A DNA stretch of 64,000 nt from Coix lacryma-jobi var. lacryma-jobi. Its lineage: Eukaryota > Streptophyta > Magnoliopsida > Poales > Poaceae. This document shows positions 54,035-64,000 of the stretch, piece by piece. Both the position numbers and the translations under genes were made by a program. A model generated the notes under the pieces. The model was not told where the DNA came from and made no database searches. It was given only the letters and a program-made list of their open reading frames with translations. Each line of letters begins with the position of its first letter. Position 1 is the first letter of the stretch. Location of the stretch: assembly GCA_009763385.1 (NCBI GenBank), contig CM019829.1, forward strand, positions 39,966,339 through 40,030,338, read 5' to 3'.

Positions 54035-55574
54035 TGTTGACGCAAAACGTGGTCTGCGCCTCACGCACAGCAAGCCGAAGAAAGCGTAGCTTCAATTAGG
54101 TGCCCGAACGGTCTGGAATCCGGAGACGTGCCAGTCGGTTTGACCTGAAAACCAACAAGGGATAAAATCATGAGAATAAACTGGAACATGTCGGATAAGA
54201 CCAGACAGTTCCATATGTATGGCTTTAAAGCCAATCATGACGGAATAAAGCTATAGAAGCTGTCTGTCGAAAAGTTCAAAAGTCATTCGGCTAACGTTAA
54301 GAATGAGTATATATCAATAGTTGGTTGCCGAATGTATAGGTAAGAGAACATCATCAAGATATAAAGAATCATAAACAGGTAACTTGTAAAAAATAAATCT
54401 ATCCAAACAACACATGCATAAGTTAATCCAACTAGTCTGCCGCACGTCTAGTTTTCATAAACCCGTCAAGCATAAACTAAGTCTACACCACTCCTTATAA
54501 TTAAATTAATCCACCGCATGATACAATCTAATGATAAGAAGCTAAAAGCATGCATATATCTGAACAGATCTACAAAAACTCATTACTCGTGTAAGCTTAA
54601 CCAAGCTCGGCAAACTAGCCGAGTTGGGGTCCATGAAGAAGGAACATACAAACAAGCACAATTAAACTAATCTAAAACCTGCATCTGCCACACGATACCT
54701 AGTTTTATCAAAGCCTAACCGTAAAAGAAATGCATGAACCCATAACATGTAACAATCTGGATTGAAAGTTAATTCGGCCGTCATGATCTTGCAATTATTA
54801 AAACACAAGCAAACTTGTGAAACAAGGCCGAACAAAGATCAATCTAGATTGGGCAAAAGAGTGTCACAAAATTAAAATAAAAGATGCAACACATGATAAC
54901 TTGATGAATCTATCAGATCTTGCCAAATCGAACAGAGCCGATAACTATCTTGCCTTTGCTAAACACATGAATAAACGTCTGCCGCACGGTATCTATCCAC
55001 AAGCAAAGCATAAGCAAAGACCTCTTGATCGCTAACAAAGGTCCACCGCATGACCATTGAAAACAAACAAGACTACTTGCATCATATCTAAATCCACTGC
55101 ATGATACTAGACATGATAACAAGGTTGCCGGGACTTACGGAGGTCGACGGATCGATGATTCCTCTCGAAGAACTCGACGACACGACTAAGGACTCGAAAG
55201 TGGCACGGGACCGGTTTGTATTGATATGGTTGTGAACAGTTTTACAATGGACGGGGGTTTATATTTATACCCTGGGCGAAATATGAGTCCTGGAGGACTA
55301 CGACTTACATAATGAAAATATGGAAAATACGAGTCCTATTCCTATTCTCCTCTCGGTGTTTTCCATTATTACGTGCCTTCTCGTGCAAGCCAGCTTTATT
55401 TACCGCATTCGCTTCCCGAATAGAGTCATCGCCTTACAAGATAGTCGACCGCACAAACACTTGCCAAAACTCCGAGAACTAACCGACCGCTTGGTCGTTT
55501 ACCGAATGCCCATCTCACTGCCGGCTGGGTCCACTTGTCATTTTCTTGGTGTTGACCAAAATCCAGTGTTAACA
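54035..55574 (-). repeat. Tat-2 3' LTR
   Basis: 1540 bp; on its own strand TGTTAACACTGG to GCGTCAACA. A possible TATA (TATAAATATAAACC on the minus strand, about 55257-55270). Small open frames shared with the other LTR look fortuitous. Confidence 0.92.
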
Positions 55575-57852
55575 TAGGCCCCCCTAGTTCGGAGTATGAA
55601 TTGTCATGCTTCGAACTATTTGATCTCTGTTGGTCTTCTTCAAAAAACCAAGAAATCCACTGATAGCAATAACATTTTCTCACCATGTTTCACAATTTTG
55701 CATGTAAAACAATAATTCTCCAATACATGTGGAAACAAGTTAGTTACAAATGCATATGTTTATAAACATTATCGTTCTTCCATTTTATTGATCAGAAGAT
55801 GCTGTAATGCCGACTACATCTCAAAAGTATCATATTTTATAACCAAGATTTCTTTTAAACTTGAATAAAATGGTACCTTACTCATCCATCTGTCTCTTTA
55901 ATTATGGGGCTTTAGTTCTCACTGAGTCCTCAAGCGATTGCAAAATAGAATAGCTACAGAAATGCTTATCTTTTATCCCTTGATCACTTTTCATCCAGAG
56001 TTTTTATCATTATCTTTATATAAAATCGTACTCCCTCCGTCCCAAGATACAAGGCGCGCACGTATTTCAAAATTCAAACTTTCTTATCTTTGACTAAGAA
56101 TTAGTCTAATCATATCAAAAGCTTATACTACACAAGTAATTGTATTATATTTATATTTAGAAATACTTTCTAATGATCAAACTTTTATTTCTATAAATTA
56201 TATATTATAAAAGAAATTATAGGTCAAAATATATTTTTGAAGACCGTGTCAAGTCAAATCGCGCCTTATATCTTGGGACGGAGGGAGTATCACATAATAT
56301 TGCAAAGTCAAAGATTCGACCATAAGGATATACAAGCCATAAACCTAGATCAAGAAGTGCAAGTGAATATTGTTATTACTTTTTCTTTTGCATATATCAT
56401 TCTCCCTACCTTTTAAAATTATGAGGCTACTGGGTCTTCGACTATCTTTTATTTTATTTGGCGGTCACTTGACCTTTTCTTTTTCATATTTTTATTTGGG
56501 CAGTCACTTGACCTTTTTTCTTTCTCAGTTCTGGCGGACACGTGTCCGTCGTTTTTATTTCTGAGATTTATAGAATAGCCCCATATTTTTAATCAAAGAG
56601 AGAATACACATGCAAAACACTTAGTTTATAACGTGTACGTGAATCTTGATATTGAGAATATGACTATAATCTCAACTAGTAGTCACAATGATTTGACAGT
56701 GCTCAATATGACATTAAGTAAATTTTATTATTTCATAAAATCTCCGAATTTCAAGTATCTCTCAGAATAATGTCATAGCAAATTCTACCTCTATTCATAT
56801 CCCACAACTACTTTCAGACAAAGTTTAAATTCTACGCAACCCACAAATTTCAAGGACTTCAAGATAAATATAATAACCACTAAACCCAAATCTTAAAGAA
56901 ATCAAAGCTATAAACCAGACACAGGTGAAACATAAAACAGAGCATCTATTTATCATTTCAACAATGGATAACCCAAAATATTTATATCACATATTCATAG
57001 TGCGGCAAATTTTTTTTAGTGAGGAGACGCAACATAAGAGGTTTTGCTTTTTAATGATTTTAATTTTAAGCACTGAAACTATTAGAAAAGCGAGGGTAAA
57101 ATTACACAAACCACTGTTGAAGATGAAGCAGCTTGTCCTTCTTCACGATGGATCGCTCGATGTTGTACGATGTGTGCGCGTTGATCTCAGGCCCCTGGCA
57201 CGTAGTCACAGCAGCGTAATCGATGATTCACTGGTGTCCTCCTTTCTCTCATCTGAGACGTCTTCGCCGAATACGGGTTGAAAATATTTGAAGCCAATCA
57301 TAAACGTCAATCCTTCTTCTGCAAATGGCTGGCTGCTTCAGATCTTGTAGCTGTTCTGACTATAATTGAACTTGTCACCGTTGCATGTGTCTTGTTGGCA
57401 CCACCTTATTCAATGGCCATCAGCAAAAGTATATCTTTCAATATGAAGTGTGCTGAAAAATGTTTTAGCCGATGGTCTTCTATCGGCCGTTCGGTTGCTA
57501 ACGTCCTTTGTGCCTCTGATGTAGCCTTTCATAACCTTATCACCAGATTGAACTTTGCATTACTCAGGGAAAGATAAAGTTATATTAATTGGAGCCGAAG
57601 GTTCTGTCTTGTCGGCTTTTGCCTAGTATGCCATTGACTTTCTTCTTGTTGAGGAACTAGAATGCTTTCGGTGAGCATGCTGTCAGGTAACTCACGGTAG
57701 CTTCGAAGGACGTCATTTTTGATGAAGCCGAGTGTGCCGTAGAGGACGAGTGCGAGCTCGGCGGTGCGTGGATGCGTGCACGATGAGGTTCAGCCCCCCT
57801 GAGTGTAGTTGATGTAGGGATTTGAGCATGTCCACCTTATGTTTTTTTCTCA
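55575..57852 (-). other. Tat-2 internal noncoding region
   Basis: AT-rich sequence between the 3' LTR and the gag truncation, with a MITE at 56031-56287. A 99-codon plus-strand frame at 57278-57577 has a hydrophobic stretch but no motif I recognise; by position it could be a relic of a Tat antisense gene. The segment 57700-57890 beyond the gag break is unassigned. Confidence 0.5.
56031..56287. mobile_element. Stowaway-like MITE
   Basis: 257 bp with terminal inverted repeats CTCCCTCCGTCCCAAGATA and its complement, flanked by TA (56029-56030, 56288-56289). The CTCCCTCCGTCCC terminus is the classic Stowaway (Tc1/mariner) end in grasses. Confidence 0.92.
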
Positions 57853-58803
57853 TTAGTCCTTCATATCTGCGTGTACACTCTTCTGCTCCAATTCCGCCCA
57901 TGTTCCAATAGAATTCGCCGGTAGAGATGCGAACCATGAGAAGGCTGGTCTTGTTAACGACAACGGGAAATACCGAATCCTCCAAGCTTCATCTGCAGAT
58001 GCTTCTCCAAGTTGCATTAAGTAACTATTGATATGTTCTATAGTGCTAGTATCATCCTGGCCTGAAAACTTGGTGAGATCGGTAGGAGGTTTCACCCTTG
58101 GAGGAAGTGCCACTCGGTTGTACCACTCTGGGTAAGGAGACTTGTAAGAGTAAGACTGATTCTTTGGCTTCAGGCCGAATTGATTTTGCATCATGTCGGC
58201 CATCGTATGCATGATGAGGTCGACACTCGAATCTGGAGCTGCTTGTGTTTGACCCCCAAGAAACGCCCCTGCTGAATTTTTATAGCCCGGATTTGGGAGA
58301 GCATTAATTGCACTGTAATCAACGAACTCCTGATATCCATCTCTAAACATGTTCTTTTGCAACCTATTCATTGCGGGGGACACTCTGAAAGCAGATGGTG
58401 GGACGTTTCCCGTCATGCCGAATGCGAGTTGGCCATGAGTTGTGGGAGGTTGCTGCCCTTGGTGAAGAACCATCCCACCTGTGCTTGAACCAACCCTGCC
58501 GTCTTCAGTAGTTCTCCTCTGAGGTTGGGGTACGGGGAATAACAGTGGTCCCTGCACCGGGCCAGTGGCTTCCTCAAAACGTTTATCAACTGCCGAGCCG
58601 AAAATACCAATCATGATAGCACGGAAGGTGTTCAAGAAAGCTGATTGATGATTTGTCATGGCCTCTGATATAGCCTTATACACCAGTTCGGACAGTTTTT
58701 GAGCATCTTCCTCATCGGTGCTATCAGATTGATGAGGAAGGAGAGTTCTTGGGAGTGACTGCATCTGGAAGACCTTGTTGCTCTTGTTCTTAGAGAAAGA
58801 CAT
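57853..58803 (-). pseudogene. Tat-2 gag, truncated
   Basis: First ATG in the frame is at 58803; the frame is open further back across the PBS into the LTR. Segments KSPYPEWYNRVALPPRVKP, TIEHINSYLMQLGEASADEA and FPLSLTRPAFSWFASLPANS match Tat-1 gag. It stops soon after WAELEQK, near 57890, where a deletion removed the rest of gag and all of pol. Confidence 0.85.
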
Positions 58804-58927
58804 CAAGCATTTGTGTTGAAACTCATCGCATGCTTGTTGTACTATATTTCTTGAATCTGGTGGCAACTCATCTATGGTCACGTCCAGAACTTGAGTGTGG
58901 TCGAACTCAATTATCTTGGAATGTGGG

Positions 58928-58945
58928 GTCCCACCGGGCGTGCCA
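58928..58945 (-). other. Primer binding site of Tat-2
   Basis: TGGCACGCCCGGTGGGAC on the minus strand, seven bases after the LTR end; counterpart of 18315-18332 in Tat-1. Confidence 0.7.
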
Positions 58946-58952
58946 AAAAGTG

Positions 58953-60492
58953 TGTTGACGCAAAACGTGGTCCGCGCCTCACACACAGCAAGCCAAAGAA
59001 AGCGTAGCTTCAATTAGGTGCCCGGACGGTCTGGAATCCGGAGACGTGCCAGTCGGTTTGACCTGAAAACCAACAAGGGATAAAATCGTGAGAATAAACT
59101 GGAACATGCCGGATAAGACCAGACAGTTCCATATGTACGGCTTTAAAGCCAATCATGACGGCATACAGCTATAGAAGCTGTCTGTCGAAAAGTTCCAAAC
59201 TCATTCGGCTAACGTTAAGAATGAGTATATATCAACAGTTGGTTGCCGAATGTATAGGTAAGAGAACATCATCAAGATATAAAGAATCATAAATAGGTAA
59301 CTTGTAAAAAATAAATCTATCCAAACAACACCTGCATAAGTTAATCCAACTAGTCTGCCGCACGTCTAGTTTTCATAAACCCGTCAAGCATAAACTAAGT
59401 CTACACCACTCCTTATAATTAGATTAATCTACCGCATGATACAATCTAATGATAAGAAGCTAAAAGCATGCATATATCTGAACAGATCTACAGAAACTCA
59501 TTACTCGTGTAAGCTTAACCAAGCTCGGCAAACTAGCCGAGTTGGGGTCCAAGAAGAAGGAACATACAAACAAGCACAATTAAACTAATCTAAAACCTGC
59601 ATCTGTCGCACGATACCTAGTTTTATCAAAGCCTAACCGTAAAAGACATGCATGAACCCACAACATGTAACAATCTGGATTGAAAGTTAATTCGGCCGTC
59701 ATGATCTTGCAATTTTTAAAACACAAGCAAACTTGTGAAACAAGGCCGAACAAAGATCAATCTAGATTGGGCAAAAGAGTGTTACAAAATTAAAATAAAA
59801 GATGCAACACATGATAACTTGATGAATCTATCAGATCTTGCCGAATCTAACAGAGCCGATAACTATCTTGCCTTTGCTAAACACATGAATAAACGCCTGC
59901 CGCACGGTATCTATCCACAAGCAAAGCATAAGCAAAGACCTCTTGATCGCTAACAAAGGTCCGCCGCACGACCATTGAAAACAAACAAGACTACTTGCAT
60001 CATATCTAAATCCACCGCATGATACTAGACATGATAACAAGGTTGTCGGGACTTACGGAGGTCGACGAATCGATGATTCCTCTCGAAGAACTCGACGACA
60101 CGACTAAGGACTCGAAAGTGGCACGGGGCTAGTTTGTATTGATATGGTTGTGAACAGTTTTACAATGGACGGGGGTTTATATTTATACCCTGGGCGAAAT
60201 ATGAGTCCTGGAGGACTACGACTTACATAATGAAAATATGGAAAATACGAGTCCTATTCCTATTCTCCTCTCGGTGTTTTCCATTATTACGTGCCTTCTC
60301 GTGCAAGCCAGCTTTATTTACCGCATTCGCTTCCCGAATAGAGTCATCGCCTTACAAGATAGCCGACCGCACAAACACTTGCCGAAACTCCGAGAACTAA
60401 CCGACCGCTTGGTCGTTTACCGAATGCTCATCTCACTGCCGGCTGGGTCCACTTGTCATTTTCTTGGTGTTGACCAAATTCCAGTGTTAACA
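58953..60492 (-). repeat. Tat-2 5' LTR
   Basis: 1540 bp, same length as 54035-55574 with scattered substitutions, several of them C/T or G/A. Confidence 0.92.
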
Positions 60493-60625
60493 AAAAGCAA
60501 ATACACAGAGGTATTGTTCACCATCTCTGCGGATCTCAGTAGCTACAGCAGGGAATGGGAAGCAGGAAACCCTAGAATGAAAATAGCAATGGCTGAGATA
60601 GTCTGGAGGGAGGGGTTGCATCTCC

Positions 60626-60632
60626 TTATATA
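60626..60632 (-). promoter_or_regulatory. TATA box, SIRE-b 5' LTR
   Basis: TATATAA on the minus strand. Tat-2 lies downstream of it, so a SIRE-b transcript would have to cross the whole of Tat-2. Confidence 0.6.
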
Positions 60633-60834
60633 GCCTAATACAATTATTCCCCTTCTAGACCTACTGCTAATGAGCGAGCAAGCTAACCCTAAGGGTATTC
60701 CTGACCAACTCGAAGTTGATGGTGGTCCGACGGCCACGCCCGCACAACTGGTAGCTTCGCCTCGACGCGACCTCACAATTGCCGCCACGTGCCGCCACCG
60801 CTCTGCTCGTCCTTTTCACGGACCTCCCCCTCCG

Positions 60835-61140
60835 GTTTTGAGGCCGAAACCGGGAAACCTGGGCCATCCCCCCGATTTTGAGGCCAAAACCAGGAAACCT
60901 GTCGTCCGTCGCCTGAGTTTTGTGGCCCAAACTCAGAAACCCGCCAACACCCAGGTTTTGAGGCCCAAACCTGGAAACCGTCCTCAACCCGAGTTTTGTG
61001 GCCCAAACTCGGAAACCGGCCGCGCCTAGGTTTTGAGGCCCAAACCTGGAAACCGTCCTCAGCCCGAGTTTTGTGGGCCAAACTCGGAAATCAGCCGCGC
61101 CCAGGTTTTGAGGCCTAAACCTGGAAATCGTCCACTCGGT
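60835..61140. repeat. U3 hairpin array, SIRE-b 5' LTR
   Basis: Counterpart of 42805-43105, with the same unit order. Confidence 0.75.
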
Positions 61141-61477
61141 GGTTTTTCTGTGGCTCAACCACCAAACCGAGCCGTAGAAGGGATGCACCGCCCGTGCACC
61201 CCGTCCACACGCAAGTCTTCATTTGTCGCTGTCCCAGGCTGTCAGCCACCACGGCCGATCCTCAGGCCACCGGTCCATCAGTCCAAGCCTCACGTTCGCC
61301 CTTCACCGCTCCGGGTCCATCGGCACGATACGTCTCTACTTGACCTTCACCTTGCCTTTGATCACCGTATCCGTGCTCAACACCTGCACAACACAAGCCA
61401 AAGAACATGTGCATCATCCCAGTTGATAATCACTCATCATCACAAGATCCGGCATACACCCATGTATCCGCATCCTT

Positions 61478-63348
61478 TGGCCTAGGCGGGACGTACAATT
61501 GATGGAGCAACCCAATCAGGAGTCATTAGGACCTACTGATCCTCTTCATGACCACCCATCATCACCTCCCCAGTCTATTCCCGACCCTCAATCATCACCT
61601 CCGCCAAAGTCAGCACCATCTCCGCCACAATCATCACGTCTGCCACAGTCAGCACACCATCTCCGCCAAAGTCGTCTCCTCCACCACAGTCAGCACCACC
61701 TCCGCCACAGTCGTCTCCTCCGCCACAGTCAGCACCATCTCCGCCACAGTCATCGCCTTTGCCACAGACACCACCATTGAATTCCCCACCTTCCCCACAA
61801 CCCAAAGATCCTCTGCCACAAAGCAAGGAGCTACCACCGCCGCCAAAAAAGAAGAAAATAGCTGGGACAGCCAAATTTTTAAATGGAATTGGACAGAAAC
61901 ACACTTCAGAAGTCGTTGAGTTGTCTGAACTTCAGAAGTCAGCGAAGCCGGTGCCTAAGGTAATTTCTTGCACAATCAAGGTCCCAACTGCAAAAGATTA
62001 CAAGTCTATCCCTAAAAATTTTGTGTTGGGAAGGCCTCTACTCAAGCGGCAGACACTCTTAAAGATTCCAAGCAATATAAAAAGGTTGCATGACTGGTAT
62101 ATGAGAGCCGCTTCTGTTGGCATTGACACCATCAATGTGTGTATCCCCCAAAAGGCATTTCTAAGTGAAAATAATATGTGCATCATTAACTTTGAAGACA
62201 TTTGGTTGATGATAAACCTCGAGAGACTGGACGTACAGATCGTAATGACGTTTGCACTGTAAGTGTTACATAGTTTAAAATGCATTATAGTTGCGTCAAT
62301 GTTCAATATCTGACTTGCACATGTGGCTTGCAGAATGTTATATGATCAGCATGAGTTGTATTATGGACAAGATTTCAATTATTGTGCCAATGAAATGATT
62401 GGCTATCTGAACCCAATTGATATATGCGAAGAACGACACACTTTCAGAATCGGAGATGACAACATAGAGTTATTGGGCTTAGAAGGTGAGGAACGGGACA
62501 AGAAAATCGCAAAGTTGAAGTTGGCGTATGAATCCCAGTACGCCTTCTACATTGGAATGTCATTGCTCAAGTATCAACATAGGGAATCGGTAGTGGCCCC
62601 ATACCACTTTGGGTAAGTGTGAGTTTCCATATTTCCATATTTGCATCATGAATTTGATTCGAATACACAAATGCATCATGAATTTGATTCATGCAGGGAC
62701 CACTGGATCTGCCATTTCATTTATCCTAGGGATGGAAGGGTGCTGGTACTAGACTCCGCAAATTACCCGCCATCAAGCTATGCAAAATTCATTGAAATGT
62801 TAGAGTTGTAAGTCAAGATATGCTATTCTAGATCATAGGGCATATAGGTTTTATAAGATAAAAGGTGGAAAGTGCGAGTCCAACATTGAAGGGCAGCCAT
62901 TGCAAGTTTTTTATGACTGGCCGGTAAGTTGGTGAAAATTTACTCTTATGAATACAAAGCATATATGTATAGAGGACCATGGTTGCATGTATAAATATCC
63001 ACTTTCCCATTATGTAGTGCCACAAGCAACCACCTGGATCTGTTCTCTGTGGATACTACGTGTGCGAGGACATGAGAGAGGCCGGTCGATACGTCAGCAA
63101 CCCTTCCAAGGTAATACAAGTAATAGTCGTGTATGTAGTTCTGATATTAATGATGGTGCAAATTATAAATATATGGTATTGACAAACTTTCTTTGCAGGA
63201 ATATAAGGAAGACAAGGCAAAGCGCATCACCGAACGTACTTTGTACAACATAGTTGAGGACCTGAGCCTTTTTCTATTGAAGCACGTCATTTCAACGGAA
63301 GGGAGGTATCATGATCACGAGAATGAATTATCGAAGTCAGAGTACTGA
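61478..63348 (+). pseudogene. Ulp1-like (C48) cysteine protease gene of CACTA element
   Basis: Exons: up to 62258 (with 41268-41313 upstream), 62334-62612, 62697-62807, 62839-62923, 63018-63110, 63199-63348, all with GT/AG borders that keep phase. The first exon has a proline/serine/glutamine repeat (61560-61790) with a 2-base frame change near 61660, then SKELPPPPKKKK and conserved text. Catalytic residues of the C48 fold are present: H in DHWICHF, D in VLDSANY, Q in HKQPPGS and C in LCGYYVC. The intron 62808-62838 is only 31 nt, too short for plant splicing, so it may have been shortened. Family function: deSUMOylase-like protease of uncertain role in transposition. The frame change, short intron and two insertions make this copy dead. 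Confidence 0.8.
61560..61790 (+). repeat. Proline-rich coding minisatellite
   Basis: Repeats of about 24-33 bp around TCTCCGCCACAGTCA encode SPPPQSAP-like units. One junction has two extra bases (near 61660), which shifts the frame. Confidence 0.75.
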
Positions 63349-63639
63349 GTGCTAACAAAGATTTCTAGGCTAAAACTAACTTGGAATGGTTATTAGACCA
63401 CCCGTGCAAATTTGGATGTATGTAATAATGTGTGATACGCTTGTAACTCTATGTTTGTGAGCACGAAATTTTGATGTATATAAATGTATGTATGAAATAT
63501 TTAAATTGCATGTTGCTATATTAATGTATATGTATTTATTTAATTTAACAATATAATTGCATGTTCCTATATTAATGTATATGTTTAATTTAATAATATA
63601 ATAATTATAATTAACAATATAAATATATAACTGGTCTAT
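63349..63639. other. CACTA 3' noncoding stretch
   Basis: AT-rich, with near-repeats of TATTAATGTATATGT (63519 and 63570). No gene signal; it would hold the polyadenylation region of the Ulp1-like gene. Confidence 0.5.
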
Positions 63640-63821
63640 AATAGTACAGACGGTTAATTGTGAACCGCATGTGGAAATCGATTTCCACAGGCGGTTCACA
63701 TTTAACAGTCTGTGTTGTTGTTCCATTTTCACTGGCCCCCAGCGCAGGCGGTGCTGAAAAACGCCCGTGAAAATGAGTTTTCAACCGCAGGCGGTGCTGG
63801 AAAACCCCGTGAAAACTAGTG
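63640..63821 (-). repeat. CACTA subterminal repeats and terminus
   Basis: Units GGCGGTTCACA, GCAGGCGGTGCTGAAAAAC and GCAGGCGGTGCTGGAAAAC, then the terminus. A near-perfect palindrome GTGGAAATCGATTTCCAC is at 63671-63688. Confidence 0.75.
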
Positions 63822-64000
63822 GTGTTGCTAGAAATTTTGAAATGTGACTGTCGAACCCCTCTAGTAGGCCCCTCAATCCTATAGACGTGGCTGCTGGCTC
63901 CGGAAGGCGACGCCTGCGTGTGGCTGGTGGGCGTCGGGAAACATCAGAATGAATACTCGTCCCCCTCTCAAGTTAGCCGTTTTATCCTCTTGTTTGTAAA
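63822..64000. other. Flank outside the CACTA element
   Basis: Not obviously transposon sequence. No ORF or RNA signal seen in 179 bp. Confidence 0.4.

Larger units (their letters stand above)
54035..60492 (-). mobile_element. Tat-2: pol-deleted Tat-lineage gypsy element
   Basis: 6458 bp, target duplication AAAAG on both sides (54030-54034 and 60493-60497). Two LTRs of 1540 bp each, PBS at 58928-58945 (minus), truncated gag, no pol, a MITE, and a polypurine tract next to the 3' LTR (about 55575-55590, AGGGGGGCC on the minus strand). Equal LTR lengths and few differences suggest a fairly recent jump with helper enzymes from a complete Tat element. Confidence 0.92.
41314..61472 (-). mobile_element. 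SIRE-b: SIRE-type Ty1/copia element with nested insertions
   Basis: Minus-strand element, 20.2 kb as it stands and about 11.65 kb without insertions. Target duplication TCCTT at 41309-41313 and 61473-61477. 3' LTR 41314-43442, 3' noncoding region, RNase H and RT, integrase, protease, gag, PBS 52875-52886, 5' LTR 52889-54034 plus 60498-61472. Gag is split by a solo LTR and the 5' LTR by Tat-2. Domain order protease-integrase-RT-RNase H is copia type; the long gag with zinc knuckles, the long 3' region and the initiator-Met PBS fit SIRE/Maximus. pol has several stops and frameshifts. Confidence 0.92.
60498..61472 (-). repeat. SIRE-b 5' LTR, U3 side
   Basis: Remaining LTR piece. TATA at 60626-60632 (minus). 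U3 hairpin array at 60835-61140. Ends (LTR start) at 61472, followed by TCCTT. With 52889-54034 the LTR totals 2121 bp against 2129 for the other. Confidence 0.9.
61478..63821 (+). mobile_element. CACTA (En/Spm) element, right part with terminus
   Basis: Holds the Ulp1-like gene and the 3' terminus. On the minus strand the end reads CACTAGTTTTCACGGGG from 63821; 63640-63815 carries GCAGGCGGT(G/T)(C/T) subterminal repeats. The left end is outside the window because of Tat-1 and its nested elements. CACTA elements with a Ulp1-like protease gene beside the transposase are known in grasses. Confidence 0.82.

Noticed and set aside
63822..64000. Start of a host gene
   Set aside because: Too short and without an ORF, promoter motif or similarity I can name.

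Overview
This window looks like repeat-dense nuclear DNA from a grass, and the composition of its element families suggests a panicoid (sorghum/sugarcane/Miscanthus type); that assignment is inference. I see no ordinary host gene. Nearly every base belongs to a nest of transposable elements, most of whose borders are fixed by target-site duplications (TSDs) and LTR ends.

Outermost layer: a CACTA (En/Spm) DNA transposon carrying a multi-exon Ulp1-like cysteine-protease gene. A 46-bp piece of one exon lies at 41268-41313, the rest at 61478-63348, and the element's right end is at 63821. Two LTR elements split that exon: a plus-strand Ty3/gypsy Tat element (Tat-1; 17483-41267, with its 5' LTR start beyond the left edge) and a minus-strand Ty1/copia SIRE element (SIRE-b; 41314-61472, TSD TCCTT).

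Inside Tat-1: its 5' LTR is cut by a minus-strand gypsy element of the Athila/Tat group (LTR 15460-17482, gag at 1-1627, running off the window). That element's leader is in turn cut by a complete chromovirus of the Tekay/Del type (1739-15382, TSD GGGAG, LTRs of about 4 kb). The 3' LTR of Tat-1 is cut by a pol-deleted SIRE relative (SIRE-a; 25738-36257, TSD CGGCC) and by a CACTA remnant ending at 40357. Inside SIRE-b: a solo LTR in the opposite orientation (50114-52152, TSD CAAAG) splits gag, and a pol-deleted Tat element (Tat-2; 54035-60492, TSD AAAAG) with a Stowaway-like MITE splits the 5' LTR.

The most interesting gene is in the chromovirus. A 201-codon frame between the 5' LTR and gag (6072-6677) starts with a close copy of the histone H3 N-terminal tail, including the ARKST block around K9, and continues into a predicted coiled coil and an acidic tail. 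The same element ends its integrase in a chromodomain, a fold that in other proteins reads the methylated H3 tail. The gag-pol of this copy is broken by two nonsense codons and one frameshift, while the H3-like frame is open.

Other points of note: hairpin-forming short repeats in every SIRE and Tekay LTR, a tripled PBS/LTR junction in the minus gypsy element, a coiled-coil gag with six CxxC motifs in SIRE-a, a spliced antisense gene relic in Tat-1, and two SIRE LTRs facing each other that could fold into a hairpin of about 1.1 kb.
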